From Adiantum capillus-veneris (Eukaryota > Streptophyta > Polypodiopsida > Polypodiales > Pteridaceae), in the NCBI GenBank assembly GCA_014529385.2, contig CM043959.1:62017753-62081752 (forward strand): a stretch of 64,000 bases of DNA, read 5' to 3'. The notes under the pieces are model-generated. The model was not told where the DNA came from and ran no database searches. It saw only the letters and a program-made list of their open reading frames with translations. This document shows, piece by piece, positions 11,330 to 21,506 of the stretch. A program made the position numbers and the translations under genes. Positions within the stretch are counted from its first letter, which is position 1, and each line of letters begins with the position of its first letter.

Positions 11330-12860
11330 AGTGCGGGTATGCTCCTGTTTTTTTAGAGTGCTATGAAAAATACCTTCTTTACAAGAAGTTGATGGACCCT
11401 TCGAAATTATTTTATACTCTCTTCTCCTTAGATTCTCTATGTTTCTCTCTCTCTCTCTCTCTTCCTATCTCTTTCTCCCCACTGAATAGGCATTAGGTTG
11501 GACAGCTTTTAACGGTACCGTACCTCAAAATGGAGTCATACATGCAATGTGCAAAGTTATCCCTTGAACAAGGAGCTGCTGTGAAGAGATGATGCACAAG
11601 AAGCAGAATAAATAAGCTCTTCTTCATAGTACTCTACAGAAGCAGCAAGAACTCTCGCACTGTGCACAACACAAAACGATGGCTACATTTACAACCATAA
11701 CTATCTATCTAGACTCAAAATGATGGCTACATTAAGTGATTGTATATATTATATTTGTGTGTACATATATATTTGTTTATGCATGTATGTAAGCACTAAG
11801 TATGGGAGCATATCACCCAAAGGATAGATGCTTCCTCTTGGGTATAGTCCTTTTTTAATCGTGGCATTGCGCGCACGGTCATTGATCCACTCATGCATGG
11901 ATTACTGCAACGTACCTTTGGTTTTACCATGTGCAGTTGAGACTGTGATGATATCTAAAGAGGTGCCACTTGAACCAAGCACTACTAGCCTCTACTTAGG
12001 TCTACTAGTATGTATATGTATCTACATGCTTGTGTGCTAATATACTTGTGTACATATTTATAGATGAGTGAGTAGGGGGGAAAGGTAAATCTCATATTTC
12101 TCTTTGTAATGTAGATGTCAGACTAGAGACCACCTGGTGGGGAGCAGCCATCTAGCTCTTCTTTTTGTTGGGTCACATCTAGGTGAGCTCCCACATGGAG
12201 TGGACACTGCCTCCAGTGGACCTGAGTCTTGAGGAAGTGAGAATAAGCAAAGAAATAAAGATTATTTTTGGCTAGATAACCCTAAACCATGAGTGTCATA
12301 GGTTTATTTTTGTTATTTACAGGCATGCCATCCTACATCTTCTCTACTCAAGATCCTCCACTAGTCGTAGATCTAGACCTACAAAGAGCTCTCTCTTTAC
12401 AAGACTAGTACCTCCATTACACGGAGGGATTGTTTGGCGGCTACACTCCACAACAGCTTGAGACCTATGGTCTTTCTTTGCAATCCACACCATGGGGAAG
12501 TCGGGGAGGGACTCCTTACATCCAGAGCGTCGCCCTGATGGCACCTTAGTCCACAGCCCCTTCTTATCATCCTACTCCCCTTCCATCGCAAGGTCCCACT
12601 CCCATGGAATCACAGGGTCCTATGGCACTCCATTCCACTCTTGCTTTACCAGAACATCGTCAATGAATTTCCTCTAGTGGAGCGCGTCGACGCTCGTCTC
12701 AAGGAAGAGAGCACCGAGAGAGACGAAGTGGCAGCGGACCTTGTGGCTTCGCTTTTTTTGGTAGTGGTGGGGGAACGGAGTCCCCTATTTCAGAGCGTGC
12801 CACCCTAATGTAGAGGACAAGGATACTAACGCACCCGTGTCAGACACGCATGGGTACTAC
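11330..12860. other. No recognisable gene; one module shared with a CACTA element
   Basis: Open frames here are short and without familiar motifs. About 11495-11590 resembles, in the same orientation, a module present twice in the CACTA element (34600-34690 and 35880-35970). The shared order is a TTGGA-AGCTTT-AACGG block, then ATGCAATGTGC, then CCTTGAACAAGGA and TGTGAAGAGATG. In all three places a GA array lies upstream. It may be a relic of a related element. Confidence 0.45.
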
Positions 12861-12949
12861 TATAGGATAAAATATGGAGGAAAGGTGGACTTTGGTACAG
12901 CAGAGAGCAAGGCATTTTGGTGCTATCTTTAAATTCTTATACATTCAAC

Positions 12950-14560
12950 ATATAAGAATTAATTTGCAAAGTCTAGAGACCAACTGCCCGATCATGCACG
13001 CTACATTGAGGACGCATTGTATGCTAGATTTCCAAATGCCCCCGATCAAGGTAGGAGCTCAATTAGATGGTAATCATCCCCTCGTTTTTGGAGGTAAGTG
13101 CAAAGGGATATCTTCCATAAGAACATCTTGGAATCATTTGAGAAAATTAGACAATTTTAACTCTTCTTGATTCCCACCATTTTCATTTGATAAAATATAA
13201 GCGTCATTTAGAGACTCTTTGACAAAAATCATGTATGAAGAAACTGAGCTTTTCATTGACTTATCAAAAGCAAGTGAATCTACGAGTGGTATAGAACAAC
13301 CAGACTCATCAACATCTATATAAATACTATGTTCCCTGTAGGTGAAGTAGATTCTCCTTTCAGGGAGTTTCATGTTGGCATCCATGCGGTTCAACCATGA
13401 TGCCCCTAGGATAACATCCTCATGTTGGAGAGGGGAGATGAAAAAGTCTTCTTTGTCAACGTAGCTTTGGACATGAAGCCTCAACTTCCCAATCAAGGGA
13501 GTAAAAGAGGCTTGTTGTCCCTTGAAAGCTCCATCATCAGTTACATTGTCTCCCATCTTGAAAGCTGGAATGCTCAACTTAGTGGCCAATTCCGTTGACA
13601 TGAAGTTGTGAGTAGAGCCAGGGTGATACAAGATGAAGGCATCATGATCCGTTACCTTCCCCAACCATAGGAGAGAGGTGATCCTTTGCAATGAGCATCA
13701 TTTTTTGGAGCTTTGATCATGGAAGCTCTAGGAGTCTCATTACATGTATTTATTTTAGGGCAAGAACGGTAGCCATGTCCTTGCTCCCCACACTTAAAGC
13801 ATTTGTTGTCTTTGCAAAAAGCTTCTAGCTCTTTATGAGAGAGTTTATTTTTACCTTTGTAAACCTCCTTCTCCTTCGACCGGTTGTTGTTGTTGGAGTT
13901 GCCTTGGGAAGATTTTTGGGCATTGTTCTTCCCATTTGCATCATTTCAATCTAACATGGGCTTGGCATTCCTTTTAGCCCCTTGTTGAAAATTGATGTGT
14001 GAAGAAACCATAGTGTAGTGGATTACTTCTGTGATAGAACCAGGCCGTTGGGAGTTGACATACTCAGTCATTTATTCAGGTAATCTTTCACAAAATTATT
14101 GCTTTTGCTTGATGAAGTCTACCTTTTGAAAGGCAGAGGCCTTGAGATGTAAATCCCAAAACTTGTCCACATATTTGTGGATATACTCATTGGAGAGCAG
14201 CTTCAAACTCTACCATTTGGTAAGCACTTTGTCCTTCGCATCGCTTGCAAGTAATTGATTCAAAATGGAAACTCAGAGAGTTTTCCATGTCTTTGGAGAT
14301 TTTCCATTGCCACAAAGGCTATCCCACTATTGATGAGCAGGTTTCTGGAAGTGCATAGCTACATGGTGTAGCTTGTAGAACGCTGTCAAGCCCTCATCTC
14401 CAAAGGCCGCATCGGATTGTTGAATGAAGGCCAATACTTTGTCAGTGGCACCAAAGGTGCCATCATAGGTGACAAAAGAGATACTCTTTGCTCCCTCTTT
14501 GAATTTCTTGAGCTTTTGGGACCTTTGCCATGCACGATAAGATTTGTGATGGACTATCCT
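12950..14560 (-). pseudogene. Ty3/gypsy gag-pro relic, possibly chromovirus
   Basis: Read on the minus strand. Decayed gag occupies about 14560-13780, with YIHKYVDKFWDLHLKASAFQ-like text and a zinc knuckle CFKCGEQGHGYRSC near 13810-13770. An uninterrupted protease stretch follows at 13691-13134, with HPGSTHNFMSTELATKL and VILGASWLNRMDA. From about 13110 the text LPPKTRG..YH.IELLP marks the start of a reverse transcriptase that is lost after about 12950. In the protease the catalytic Asp position reads H-P-G-S, so the usual D is replaced. Stops and shifts in gag show that the copy is dead. Confidence 0.7.
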
Positions 14561-14604
14561 CTTGTATTATCTAGGAGAATATCCATTGCTTTCATCGGTG
14601 TTAC

Positions 14605-14922
14605 CATATACATGTGGTAGTGATGTGTGTGAACACACTTAGGATCACCGGGGCATTTTTTCCCTCACTAGGAGGTTTTCTCCCCCGTGCATTGTATATA
14701 CACCCATCATTCTAGGGCTATCTATCTTTCCATTGCACACTAAGTAATATACTCTCTGTTGCGTGCATACATGTGGTAGTGATGTATGTGAACACACTTA
14801 GGACCATCGGGGCATTTTTTCCCTTACTAGGAGGTTTTTCCCCCATGCATTGTATATACACCCATCATTCTAGGGCTATCTATTTTTCCATCTTGCACTA
14901 AGTAATATACTCATTTTTGTGT
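14605..14922. repeat. Tandem duplication of about 158 bp in a copia LTR
   Basis: The block beginning ATACATGTGGTAGTGATGT at about 14605 recurs at about 14764 and is followed by the same features: ACACACTTAGGA, CGGGGCATTTTTTCCC, GGAGGTTTT, TATACACCCATCATTCTAG and GCACTAAGTAATATACTC. About ten differences separate the copies. The duplication lies in the LTR-like sequence upstream of a copia primer site. Confidence 0.85.
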
Positions 14923-14985
14923 GCCTTGAGCTTCTTTTGTATTCTCCAAGCCGTGTGTATTTTATTGCAATCCTAATTCCAACCA
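14605..14985 (+). repeat. LTR-like sequence of a copia relic
   Basis: Sequence immediately upstream of the iMet primer site at 14987. The left boundary cannot be fixed because no second LTR is in the window. Confidence 0.5.
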
Positions 14986-14986
14986 T

Positions 14987-14997
14987 TGGTATCAGAG
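14987..14997 (+). other. Primer binding site, tRNA-iMet type
   Basis: TGGTATCAGAG just downstream of the LTR-like sequence and about 320 bp upstream of the copia gag start. Confidence 0.75.
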
Positions 14998-15315
14998 TAG
15001 GTTGTGTCCTCCTGAGCTTAGTCTCCATCACATCCAGCACACGCCTGCTCACTTTCTCCAATTTCAGTGAGCTTTAGTGAGCATTTTGAGCTCATTTCAA
15101 CCTCCATTTCCACTACAGGTAGTACTGCACAGGCTATTTTGTCATTTATACAGAAATTTTGTAAGTGTTGTTTTTTGCATAACATGTCCCTTACGGTCTT
15201 TTACGGTTTTTGCTATATAGCACGTGTTGTTCCCGCTTTCCTTCTCCTCTTTTTGGAAATTTTTCACATTATATGCATTATTTACCATGACTGACAACAA
15301 AAAAATGTGTTCAAG

Positions 15316-16345
15316 ATGTTTGTTACTGAGGACAGATTGGATGGGGACAATTACCCTATGTGGGCTTATATAATGCAACATGTTCTTATGTTGAAGGGCG
15401 TTTAGAACATTGTGCAGGGCATTGATGTATGTCCTGGTTTTGAGGATACATGCAATGTTGAGGATGTTGCACGTCTTGCTGCAAGGATTACTGCTATTAG
15501 AGTTGTTTCTCCTACGAATGCTGGTTCCACTACTAATGCTGATATAGGTATTGTTGAGTATTCTATGAAAAAAGACTGCGATGCTGATGTTGACGCAAAA
15601 TGGGCTTTTAGTGCAAAGTGTATCTATAATGATGTTGTCCATGATGCATGCATGTCAGTTGCTGCAGATTCACATGTGTGGTATTTTGACAATGGTGTTA
15701 CAAAGCACATTGTCTCACATCGTGATTTTTTCACCTCTCTTGAGTCCGTCCCTCGTGGAAATTCAATTAGTTGCGCCAACAATGCCTCTTATCTGATTCA
15801 GAGAGTTGGAAAGATTGTGCTTACTACTGCAATTGGCAATTCTTTCACACTTGTTGATGCACTTAATGTACCTGGGATCAAGAAGAATATTTTGTCTATA
15901 TCTACACTTGCTAGACTTGGTCTTGTAGTCAAATTTGTGGATGATATATGTATAGTACATAATCTCAGTTTTGGTGATGATATTGTTGCAACTGGCATTT
16001 TATGTCGTGGGCTCTATAAGCTCACTTTGTATGATAAGTGTGGGAAAATTTTTGCAAATACAGTTGTGGATTTCAGGTGCAAAACTTTGGCATGAACGTT
16101 TTGAAAATTTGAAATTTTACCAGTTTGCTGCGGTTGAAAAAATTTGATATGATTGCTTCTTTGCCACCCCTTAAAGCACCTATCAAACATGTTTGTGAAG
16201 GCTGTATTTTGGGTAAAATGCAGCATTTAAAGTTTCCAAAGGATGGTTCAATTACGGCCACATGTAGGTTGCATCTTGTGCATAGTGATGTTTGTGGGAC
16301 CATGCAAACTCCGTCCTTGGACACTATAAGAGGAGTAGTCTGTAA
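15316..16345 (+). pseudogene. Ty1/copia gag-pro relic with internal deletion
   Basis: Begins with a copia gag N-terminus (MFVTEDRLDGDNYP, then KGV, a stop in place of the usual Trp, then NIVQGIDV). By about 15490 it jumps to the gag/protease junction, so most of gag, including the zinc knuckle, is missing. The protease region continues to 16095 (SHVWYFDNGVTKHIVSH, NNASYLIQRVGKIVL, KKNILSISTLARLGLVVKF). The usual D-S-G reads D-N-G. A GAG-pre-integrase stretch follows in another frame near 16090-16340 (WHERFENL, HVCEGCILGKMQHLKFP). Sequence then changes abruptly, with no integrase core or RT. Same family as the minus-strand copy at 30534-32880. Confidence 0.8.
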
Positions 16346-17330
16346 CCGCTAGCATTTCCATAAAAAAACAAAGGAAAATGGAGAGAAGAAAAATTGTGTG
16401 CACGAAAATAACCGTGGCTCAAAATGCAGTAGTGGTTTGGAAGCAATAATCACAATAATACCTACGGTAATATACTGTGACACGACAAGGGAGAGGCAAA
16501 TACATTAATGAAAATTACACAGTACACATAATAAATTGATGAAGTAAAGAGTCTGTATGGATAATAATTACAAGAAAAGCATAGATCGTTTCATAACCTC
16601 CCGACCACCCCCGAGCTATCTCAATCACACTCTCACTCTCAATCACACTCTCAATCTTGTGCACAATCTCAATCTCAATCACACTCTCACTCTCAATCTC
16701 AACCACAATCACACTCTCAATCGCAATTCAATCTCATGATGGCAATAACCATCATAATCGGAATCGCAACACGATCACAATCCGAATACCATAGTACCTT
16801 GCACAGATCCTATTTCACACATTGATCTCTGCATCGTCTACAAAATAGCAAAAAGAACATACTCGTGCAACCAATTAACATAATAATCAAAGTAAAAAAA
16901 TATAATTATGTACCATCATAATCTCAATTGCATTAGTCCACCACGAAGAAACAAATCCACTTCCTGGTTGATAGCAGGGAGAGTTGTATGCTGTTGTCTG
17001 TCTGCTTGTCCCTGTGTATACTACACTGCTGTTGTCTTCTGTTTTCTTTCATCATAACTTTTACAAACGAACTCAGAACAGAGCAATCCAGGTACTCAAA
17101 ACGACGGGAATAGATTTGGTCTACAAGGCATCGCGAACAGAATAACAAAAAACGTCTTTCTTTGATTGAAAATGCAACTTTTAGGTCACCACTTATAAAA
17201 CCTCTATTTTTCAGTCTCCACTACTTTTTCAACTTATTTTTAGCCTACCCATTCATTTTAAGCTAAAACCCATTCATTTTTCAACTTATTTTTAGCATAC
17301 CCATTCATTTTAGCCAGGTTTGGGGGGGCT
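16346..17330. other. No gene; includes a CTCAATCACA-type simple repeat
   Basis: Between the copia relic and the next LTR I see no coding domain. About 16618-16735 is an imperfect array of CTCAAT/CACACT hexamers. A near-duplicate of a short CCCATTCATTTT-containing phrase occurs around 17245-17310. Confidence 0.55.
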
Positions 17331-17334
17331 ATGA

Positions 17335-18467
17335 TCCGAGCCTATCACAAATTTTTGTTTATCATATTTTGTTGGTTTTCCTTGCTTCTAGAGGTTTACA
17401 ATAAAAGAAAGAGTGAGAACAACCTCTTGGAAAAATTTAAAAAAAATGATTTGATAGGAATTTTTTCTTGACTAGTTCACCGGAGGTGAAAGTTAGAGGG
17501 AGAACCTAGTGGTAAAGGGAAGGGAAAATATGTAAATGTAAAAAGAAAAGATATGATGTGGTTGTGGAGCCATGCACCCATGATTCAAGGGTCATGAGTG
17601 GCTCATATCATCATGGCTTTGGAGCCATATGATGATTCAAACAAATGGGACCCAAGTGGAAGACTTGGTAAAGGAAGGAACCAGACACATGATTTTGCTG
17701 AATTTTTAAAAAATACTTCCACTCCGATCCAAGAAAAGTTGTCTTCATCAAAGTTGTAGGTGATGAGCTGGAAATTCTGGCCATACTTTTTTTATAATTT
17801 TTGCATCTACGGTGTAGGAGATATGGCAAAAATGGCGGACACCAGTTTTTTCAATTGTAGTGGAGACCACCCCCTCTACCTTTACACACACACACCCTTC
17901 CTTTTCCACATTGAGACCTTCTCTAAAAATCAGCCATTAGTCTTCTCACCCTCCTCTCCTTCCTCCTCTCTCTCAAGCTCAAAAACCCATCAAAATTCCT
18001 CTTCTAATCACCTCTCAAGTCATGCTTAATCTTGTTGTAATTCATAAGTTCTCATTCAACCTCATTGGTTGAATGTCCCTAATCAAGCTTCATTTGTACA
18101 AATTACACTTGGATCTTAACCTCACTCCTAATCACTCTCTTTCCTATATAAAGAGGCCTTCCCCTTTGTAATTTCAAGCCTCCCTCAGCCCCATTGAGTC
18201 TTTGTATCACTCACCATGAGCCCATAAGCTCATTCATTCACTCTATTCTTGCACATTCTAGAGTGCAAATTGTTTCATGCTAGTAACCTCTCCTCCTCTT
18301 ACTTATGTTAATTAAGAGAAACCTTTTATATGTGTGTGAGAGTGCTTGATGTGATCTTGGCTACTCCTTGAGTGGTTGTTTGGTAATCTACATGACTATT
18401 TGTGTTGGGAGTGTTTGAAGTCATCCATTCCTTGTACACACACTAAGGTTAATGCTTCATTCATAGT

Positions 18468-18552
<85 letters not shown>

Positions 18553-18672
18553 CTTTGTGTAGCGATCCTAGCCCACGCTTCCAAGACTAGGTGGTGCCCT
18601 TATTTCATTTCCCTTGTGGTGCAATGGAGTTTGATTTGGTGTAGAGGCCGCCATTCCAAATTTCCTTCGTCA
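17335..18672 (+). repeat. 5' LTR of the plus-strand Tat-type element (left end approximate)
   Basis: The right end is fixed at CGTCA (18672), five bases before the primer site, parallel to the complete element at 51357-62630. The left end is only approximate because the matching 3' LTR is missing. A TATA box (CTATATAAAG) lies at 18144-18153. An uninterrupted CT tract of about 80 bp lies at 18471-18550, downstream of the likely transcription start, so transcripts would carry it. Confidence 0.55.
18144..18153 (+). promoter_or_regulatory. Predicted TATA box in the LTR
   Basis: CTATATAAAG is followed by AGGCC. It lies within the LTR about 530 bp before its end, a plausible U3 promoter. The complete element has CCTATAAATAGGCC in the equivalent role. 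Confidence 0.5.
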
Positions 18673-18677
18673 TAAAT

Positions 18678-18695
18678 TGGTGCCCCCACTGAGGA
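18678..18695 (+). other. Primer binding site of the plus-strand Tat-type element
   Basis: TGGTGCCCCCACTGAGGA, identical to the site of the complete element (59934-59951, minus) and similar to those at 26012-26029 and 49848-49865. I cannot name the cognate tRNA with confidence. Confidence 0.75.
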
Positions 18696-18722
18696 GTTCT
18701 CAAGCAGTGCTCTGTCAATCGT

Positions 18723-19226
18723 ATGAAGGAAGATCCATCAAATTCTCCGAGACTTCCACTATGGTCTCCCCAAGAAGCTCGAGAAAAGAAGCGTCTTTAT
18801 CGACAAACGGCACGTATGCGGGTAAAGAGAGTTAACTACACACACCCTTCTTTGCTTCAAGGAAAATCTTGTAGTCATCAAGTCCCTAGGTCAAAAAATT
18901 GTGTTGAGTGCTTTGTGGCTAGTGTGAAGACACTTCCTTTGAAGCCTCGACTTCAGGTGGTGAAAGCACTCTCAAACTCGGGTATTAACAAGTTTTTGGA
19001 GGGGGAGCTACACATCAATGGGGTGCAGTATTGGCAAGAGGCTACATATGGTGATGCACTCCAACTACTACTAGCAAGAAGGCTCAAGGTGGTTGAAAGG
19101 GTAGCCATCAAACCCTATGAACTCTACAAAGCTGAAGATGGTCACATCAAATCTAGGCTAATCACTGGTGAGAAAATTCTTCGCATCTCTCAAATGGTGG
19201 GATCCAAGAGAGCTCAACTTCAATGA
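18723..19226 (+). CDS. Extra ORF between primer site and gag, 167 aa, unknown
   Basis: Starts at ATG 27 bp after the primer site. The N-terminal half is basic (EAREKKRLYRQTARMRVKR) with three cysteines in KSCSHQV and NCVECFVAS. The second half includes LHINGVQYWQEATYGDALQL and a basic C-terminus. I recognise no family. The complete Tat element has only about 55 bp in the corresponding place and lacks it. It is in the same reading frame as the two small ORFs that follow, separated from them by a TGA and 33 bp. Extra ORFs upstream of gag are known in some Tat-lineage elements such as Ogre; whether this one is related is not shown here. Confidence 0.5.
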   Translation: MKEDPSNSPRLPLWSPQEAREKKRLYRQTARMRVKRVNYTHPSLLQGKSCSHQVPRSKNCVECFVASVKTLPLKPRLQVVKALSNSGINKFLEGELHINGVQYWQEATYGDALQLLLARRLKVVERVAIKPYELYKAEDGHIKSRLITGEKILRISQMVGSKRAQLQ

Positions 19227-19259
19227 AGTGCTTCATGGAAGTTTGTATTTAATGCACCA

Positions 19260-19469
19260 ATGAATAATCCCATTTTCTACAACTTTCAATCAGTTCAGAA
19301 TATTAGGGTGAATGTGCGCATTGATAGAAAGATTTTTTTCCAACAAAGATTGGTCTTCTATTTTGGAGCTTAGAGGTTGAGAGAGATATTGTTGTCCCCT
19401 GACCCTATAATATTTCCTATTTTGGAGTATAATGTATCTTTTGATGTTCACATCTTCATCTTGCTTTAA
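19260..19469 (+). pseudogene. Small conserved ORF B of the plus-strand Tat element, with internal TAG
   Basis: The frame is 69 codons plus TAA, but TAG at 19371-19373 interrupts it after FYFGA. The pattern matches frame B of the other Tat-type elements: MNNPIFYNF, IRVNVRIDRKIFFQQR, RLREIL, a proline-rich stretch, then SFDVHIFILL at the stop. It starts 33 bp after the extra ORF and ends 9 bp before frame A, both in the same frame. Function unknown; see 59427-59645 for an intact copy. Confidence 0.6.
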
Positions 19470-19478
19470 GCATACTCC

Positions 19479-19691
19479 ATGAATCATAGGGATTTATATG
19501 GACCTTTCCAACCTCTTGCTAGACAAATTGTGCATATAATAGCTAGCACAAATCTTAGGTTCCAAAACATCATAAGGAACTTACTAGGCCCTTGTCGTCT
19601 AGCTGAGATTAATGCATCTATCAATCCATTTATTCTACCCTTAATAAGATATGATTTGGGCCTAGACGTTTTCATCTTTGTGCTGTATTGA
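19479..19691 (+). CDS. Small conserved ORF A of the plus-strand Tat element, 70 aa
   Basis: Complete frame starting MNHRDLYGPFQPLAR and ending LDVFIFVLY. It is clearly the counterpart of 59667-59879 in the complete element: over 70 residues most positions are identical or conservative, with MNH-LY-PF-P-AR, LGP-RLAEIN and LPLIRYDL shared. It also resembles frame B in layout (RL.EI, P.ILP.I.Y, S.DV.IF.L), so A and B look like an old duplication. Here A lies next to gag and B before it, the reverse of the complete element. Confidence 0.65.
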   Translation: MNHRDLYGPFQPLARQIVHIIASTNLRFQNIIRNLLGPCRLAEINASINPFILPLIRYDLGLDVFIFVLY

Positions 19692-19711
19692 GAGGAAGGC
19701 AACCCACTTTT

Positions 19712-21484
19712 ATGATGGCTTTCCCAAATTTTTTTGGGCGTAGTGGGGAAAATGATGGGGATTTTTTGGATAACTTGGAGATGGCTTTCCTTGTCTCTGG
19801 GAGGGATGACGAAGCATTGAAATTGAGAGCTTTTCCTTTGGTGCTCAAAGAAGAAGCTAGGGTATGGTTCCAAGTTCTAGATCCAACCCAAAGAATTGAT
19901 TGGGAGGGATTGAAGGCGGCTTTCCTACGAAGATTTCAACGAGCCAATTCGGCAGAAGAACTATGGCAACGGCTTCTGGCCCTTCATCAAGTTGACCCTC
20001 ATGGTTATGCAACCTATGAGGAAGGTTTTCTGAAACTTTGGGGGCAATGGTCAGACTCACTAAACCCTGGTGAGCGAGCTCCCAATTGCCTCCAAAAGGA
20101 TCGATTTATCTCAGGTTTGTACCCCTTGCTAAGGGAGAAGGTAAAGAGAAAATTTCCAAATGCTTTTGAAGATGCCTTAAGAATTGCTAGGGAAAAGAAT
20201 AGAAAGATTCTCTATCAAGCCCAAGCTGGCCAGCTAGCTTTGGGAGGCAATATCACAACTATGGAAGCTTCTCACATACCTCCAAATGTGCCTAATGCAC
20301 CAGACCTCAATAGAGGTCAACAAGAAGATATGCTCCAACAAATAAACAATCTCACAAACCAGCTAGAGGGGTTGAGAGTAAATCTTGTGCAGGGTGCAAG
20401 AAGGCCTATTGAAGGAAATGGTGGGAATCGGCCACCAATGCGACGTCAAGCAAGGGAAATGTTGTGTTACAATTGTGGGGAAAATGGCCACGGCATGTAT
20501 AATTGCCCTCATCCCAGAAGATATGACTACCCTGTCAGAGGTCCTCGACAACAACTAAGTCCTCCCCGTGCTAGAGCTCAAGCACAAGAGCAACCGCAAC
20601 CTCAAATTTTGCAGCCACCTCGTGCTCAAGCTCAAGCCCCTGCTACTCAACCAAATGTGAGCATCATAAGGATGGAGGAGGTCCTCAAGGGCAGAAGCAA
20701 CCAGGAAGAAATAGCTAAATGGAAGATGAAGATAGATGAAGTGGCTACAATGCCTATCAAACGTGTGCGTGTCCAAGATGAAGTAGGTAAAGAAACAAGC
20801 AAGGATGCAAGCAATGAAGCAAGTACATCTCGGGCAACTAAAGATGAAGCCAAGAAGAGAAAGACCCGTACTAGGACTCAAATTGACATCTCTAATTTCC
20901 CTATGGGATCTCGGACACAACCTTATGACTTGACAGCTGATGTGAGTTCTCAAGGACCAAAGATTACTTGGCCACAACTACTTCATATCTCCCCAAAGCT
21001 TCGACGACAATGGTCAAAAATGGTGAGCACGAGGGCAAAGCGAAGTAAGCTAGTAAGTGTAATCAAAGCATATGGTCTCAAGGATATAGTGCCTTTGGTG
21101 GAGGCTCAAATCAAGGGACAACGGATTCCAAAAACTTACATTGACAGTGGAGCAGAGGTTTGTGTCATGACAGAAAAGCTAATGCATCAATTGGGTTTAG
21201 AGGTAATGGAATCATCAAACTTTAGGGCAAAAATGGCCAATAATGTCTCTGTCACTTGTGTGGGTGTAGTGAAAGCTTTGAGAGTTTCTGTTTTTGGAAT
21301 CACTACAGAGGTTGATGCTTATGTGATGCCAGTAAAGGGAGAAGGATACCCCCTTATTTTAGGACGACCTTGGCTCATGGGTATAGGAGCTAGGCAAGAT
21401 TGGGCAACAGGAGACTTGGAGTTGAGGCCTCGCATGGGTGGCCATAGTCGGAAGGTGGTTTATAACCTAAAGAATGGGCGATAA
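19712..21484 (+). CDS. Gag-protease polyprotein of the plus-strand Tat element
   Basis: The frame is open from 19688 without ATG; the first ATG is 19712, giving MMAFPNFFGRSGEN, which parallels MAFSYPEFHGRS in the nested element. Order: retrotransposon gag domain (about residues 5-180, with ARVWFQVLDP and FLRRFQ), zinc knuckle CYNCGENGHGMYNC near residue 252, a Gln/Pro/Ala-rich linker, a basic segment, a conserved ITWPQLLHISPKLRRQW motif, and aspartic protease with YIDSGAEVCVM near residue 476 and LILGRPWLM. It ends at TAA (21482-21484), where sister elements have Gln, so the stop is probably decay. The nested element begins 23 bp later. Confidence 0.85.
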   Translation: MMAFPNFFGRSGENDGDFLDNLEMAFLVSGRDDEALKLRAFPLVLKEEARVWFQVLDPTQRIDWEGLKAAFLRRFQRANSAEELWQRLLALHQVDPHGYATYEEGFLKLWGQWSDSLNPGERAPNCLQKDRFISGLYPLLREKVKRKFPNAFEDALRIAREKNRKILYQAQAGQLALGGNITTMEASHIPPNVPNAPDLNRGQQEDMLQQINNLTNQLEGLRVNLVQGARRPIEGNGGNRPPMRRQAREMLCYNCGENGHGMYNCPHPRRYDYPVRGPRQQLSPPRARAQAQEQPQPQILQPPRAQAQAPATQPNVSIIRMEEVLKGRSNQEEIAKWKMKIDEVATMPIKRVRVQDEVGKETSKDASNEASTSRATKDEAKKRKTRTRTQIDISNFPMGSRTQPYDLTADVSSQGPKITWPQLLHISPKLRRQWSKMVSTRAKRSKLVSVIKAYGLKDIVPLVEAQIKGQRIPKTYIDSGAEVCVMTEKLMHQLGLEVMESSNFRAKMANNVSVTCVGVVKALRVSVFGITTEVDAYVMPVKGEGYPLILGRPWLMGIGARQDWATGDLELRPRMGGHSRKVVYNLKNGR

Positions 21485-21506
21485 GAGAACCTTGAACTAG
21501 AGACGT

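Noticed and set aside
12820-12860. Short palindromic GTGTCAGACAC phrase as a regulatory site
   Set aside because: Similar short phrases are common in plant repeats; no supporting context here.
13134-13691. Cellular retropepsin-like gene
   Set aside because: A zinc-knuckle gag relic lies directly upstream and the start of a gypsy RT directly downstream, so it is the protease part of an element.
16557-16739. 60-aa His/Asn/Leu-rich protein
   Set aside because: It translates a CTCAATCACACT simple repeat.
21482-21484. Host TAA between protease and pol as a regulated stop
   Set aside because: It lies at a codon that is Gln in the sister elements and at a different position from the TGA of the complete element, so decay is simpler.
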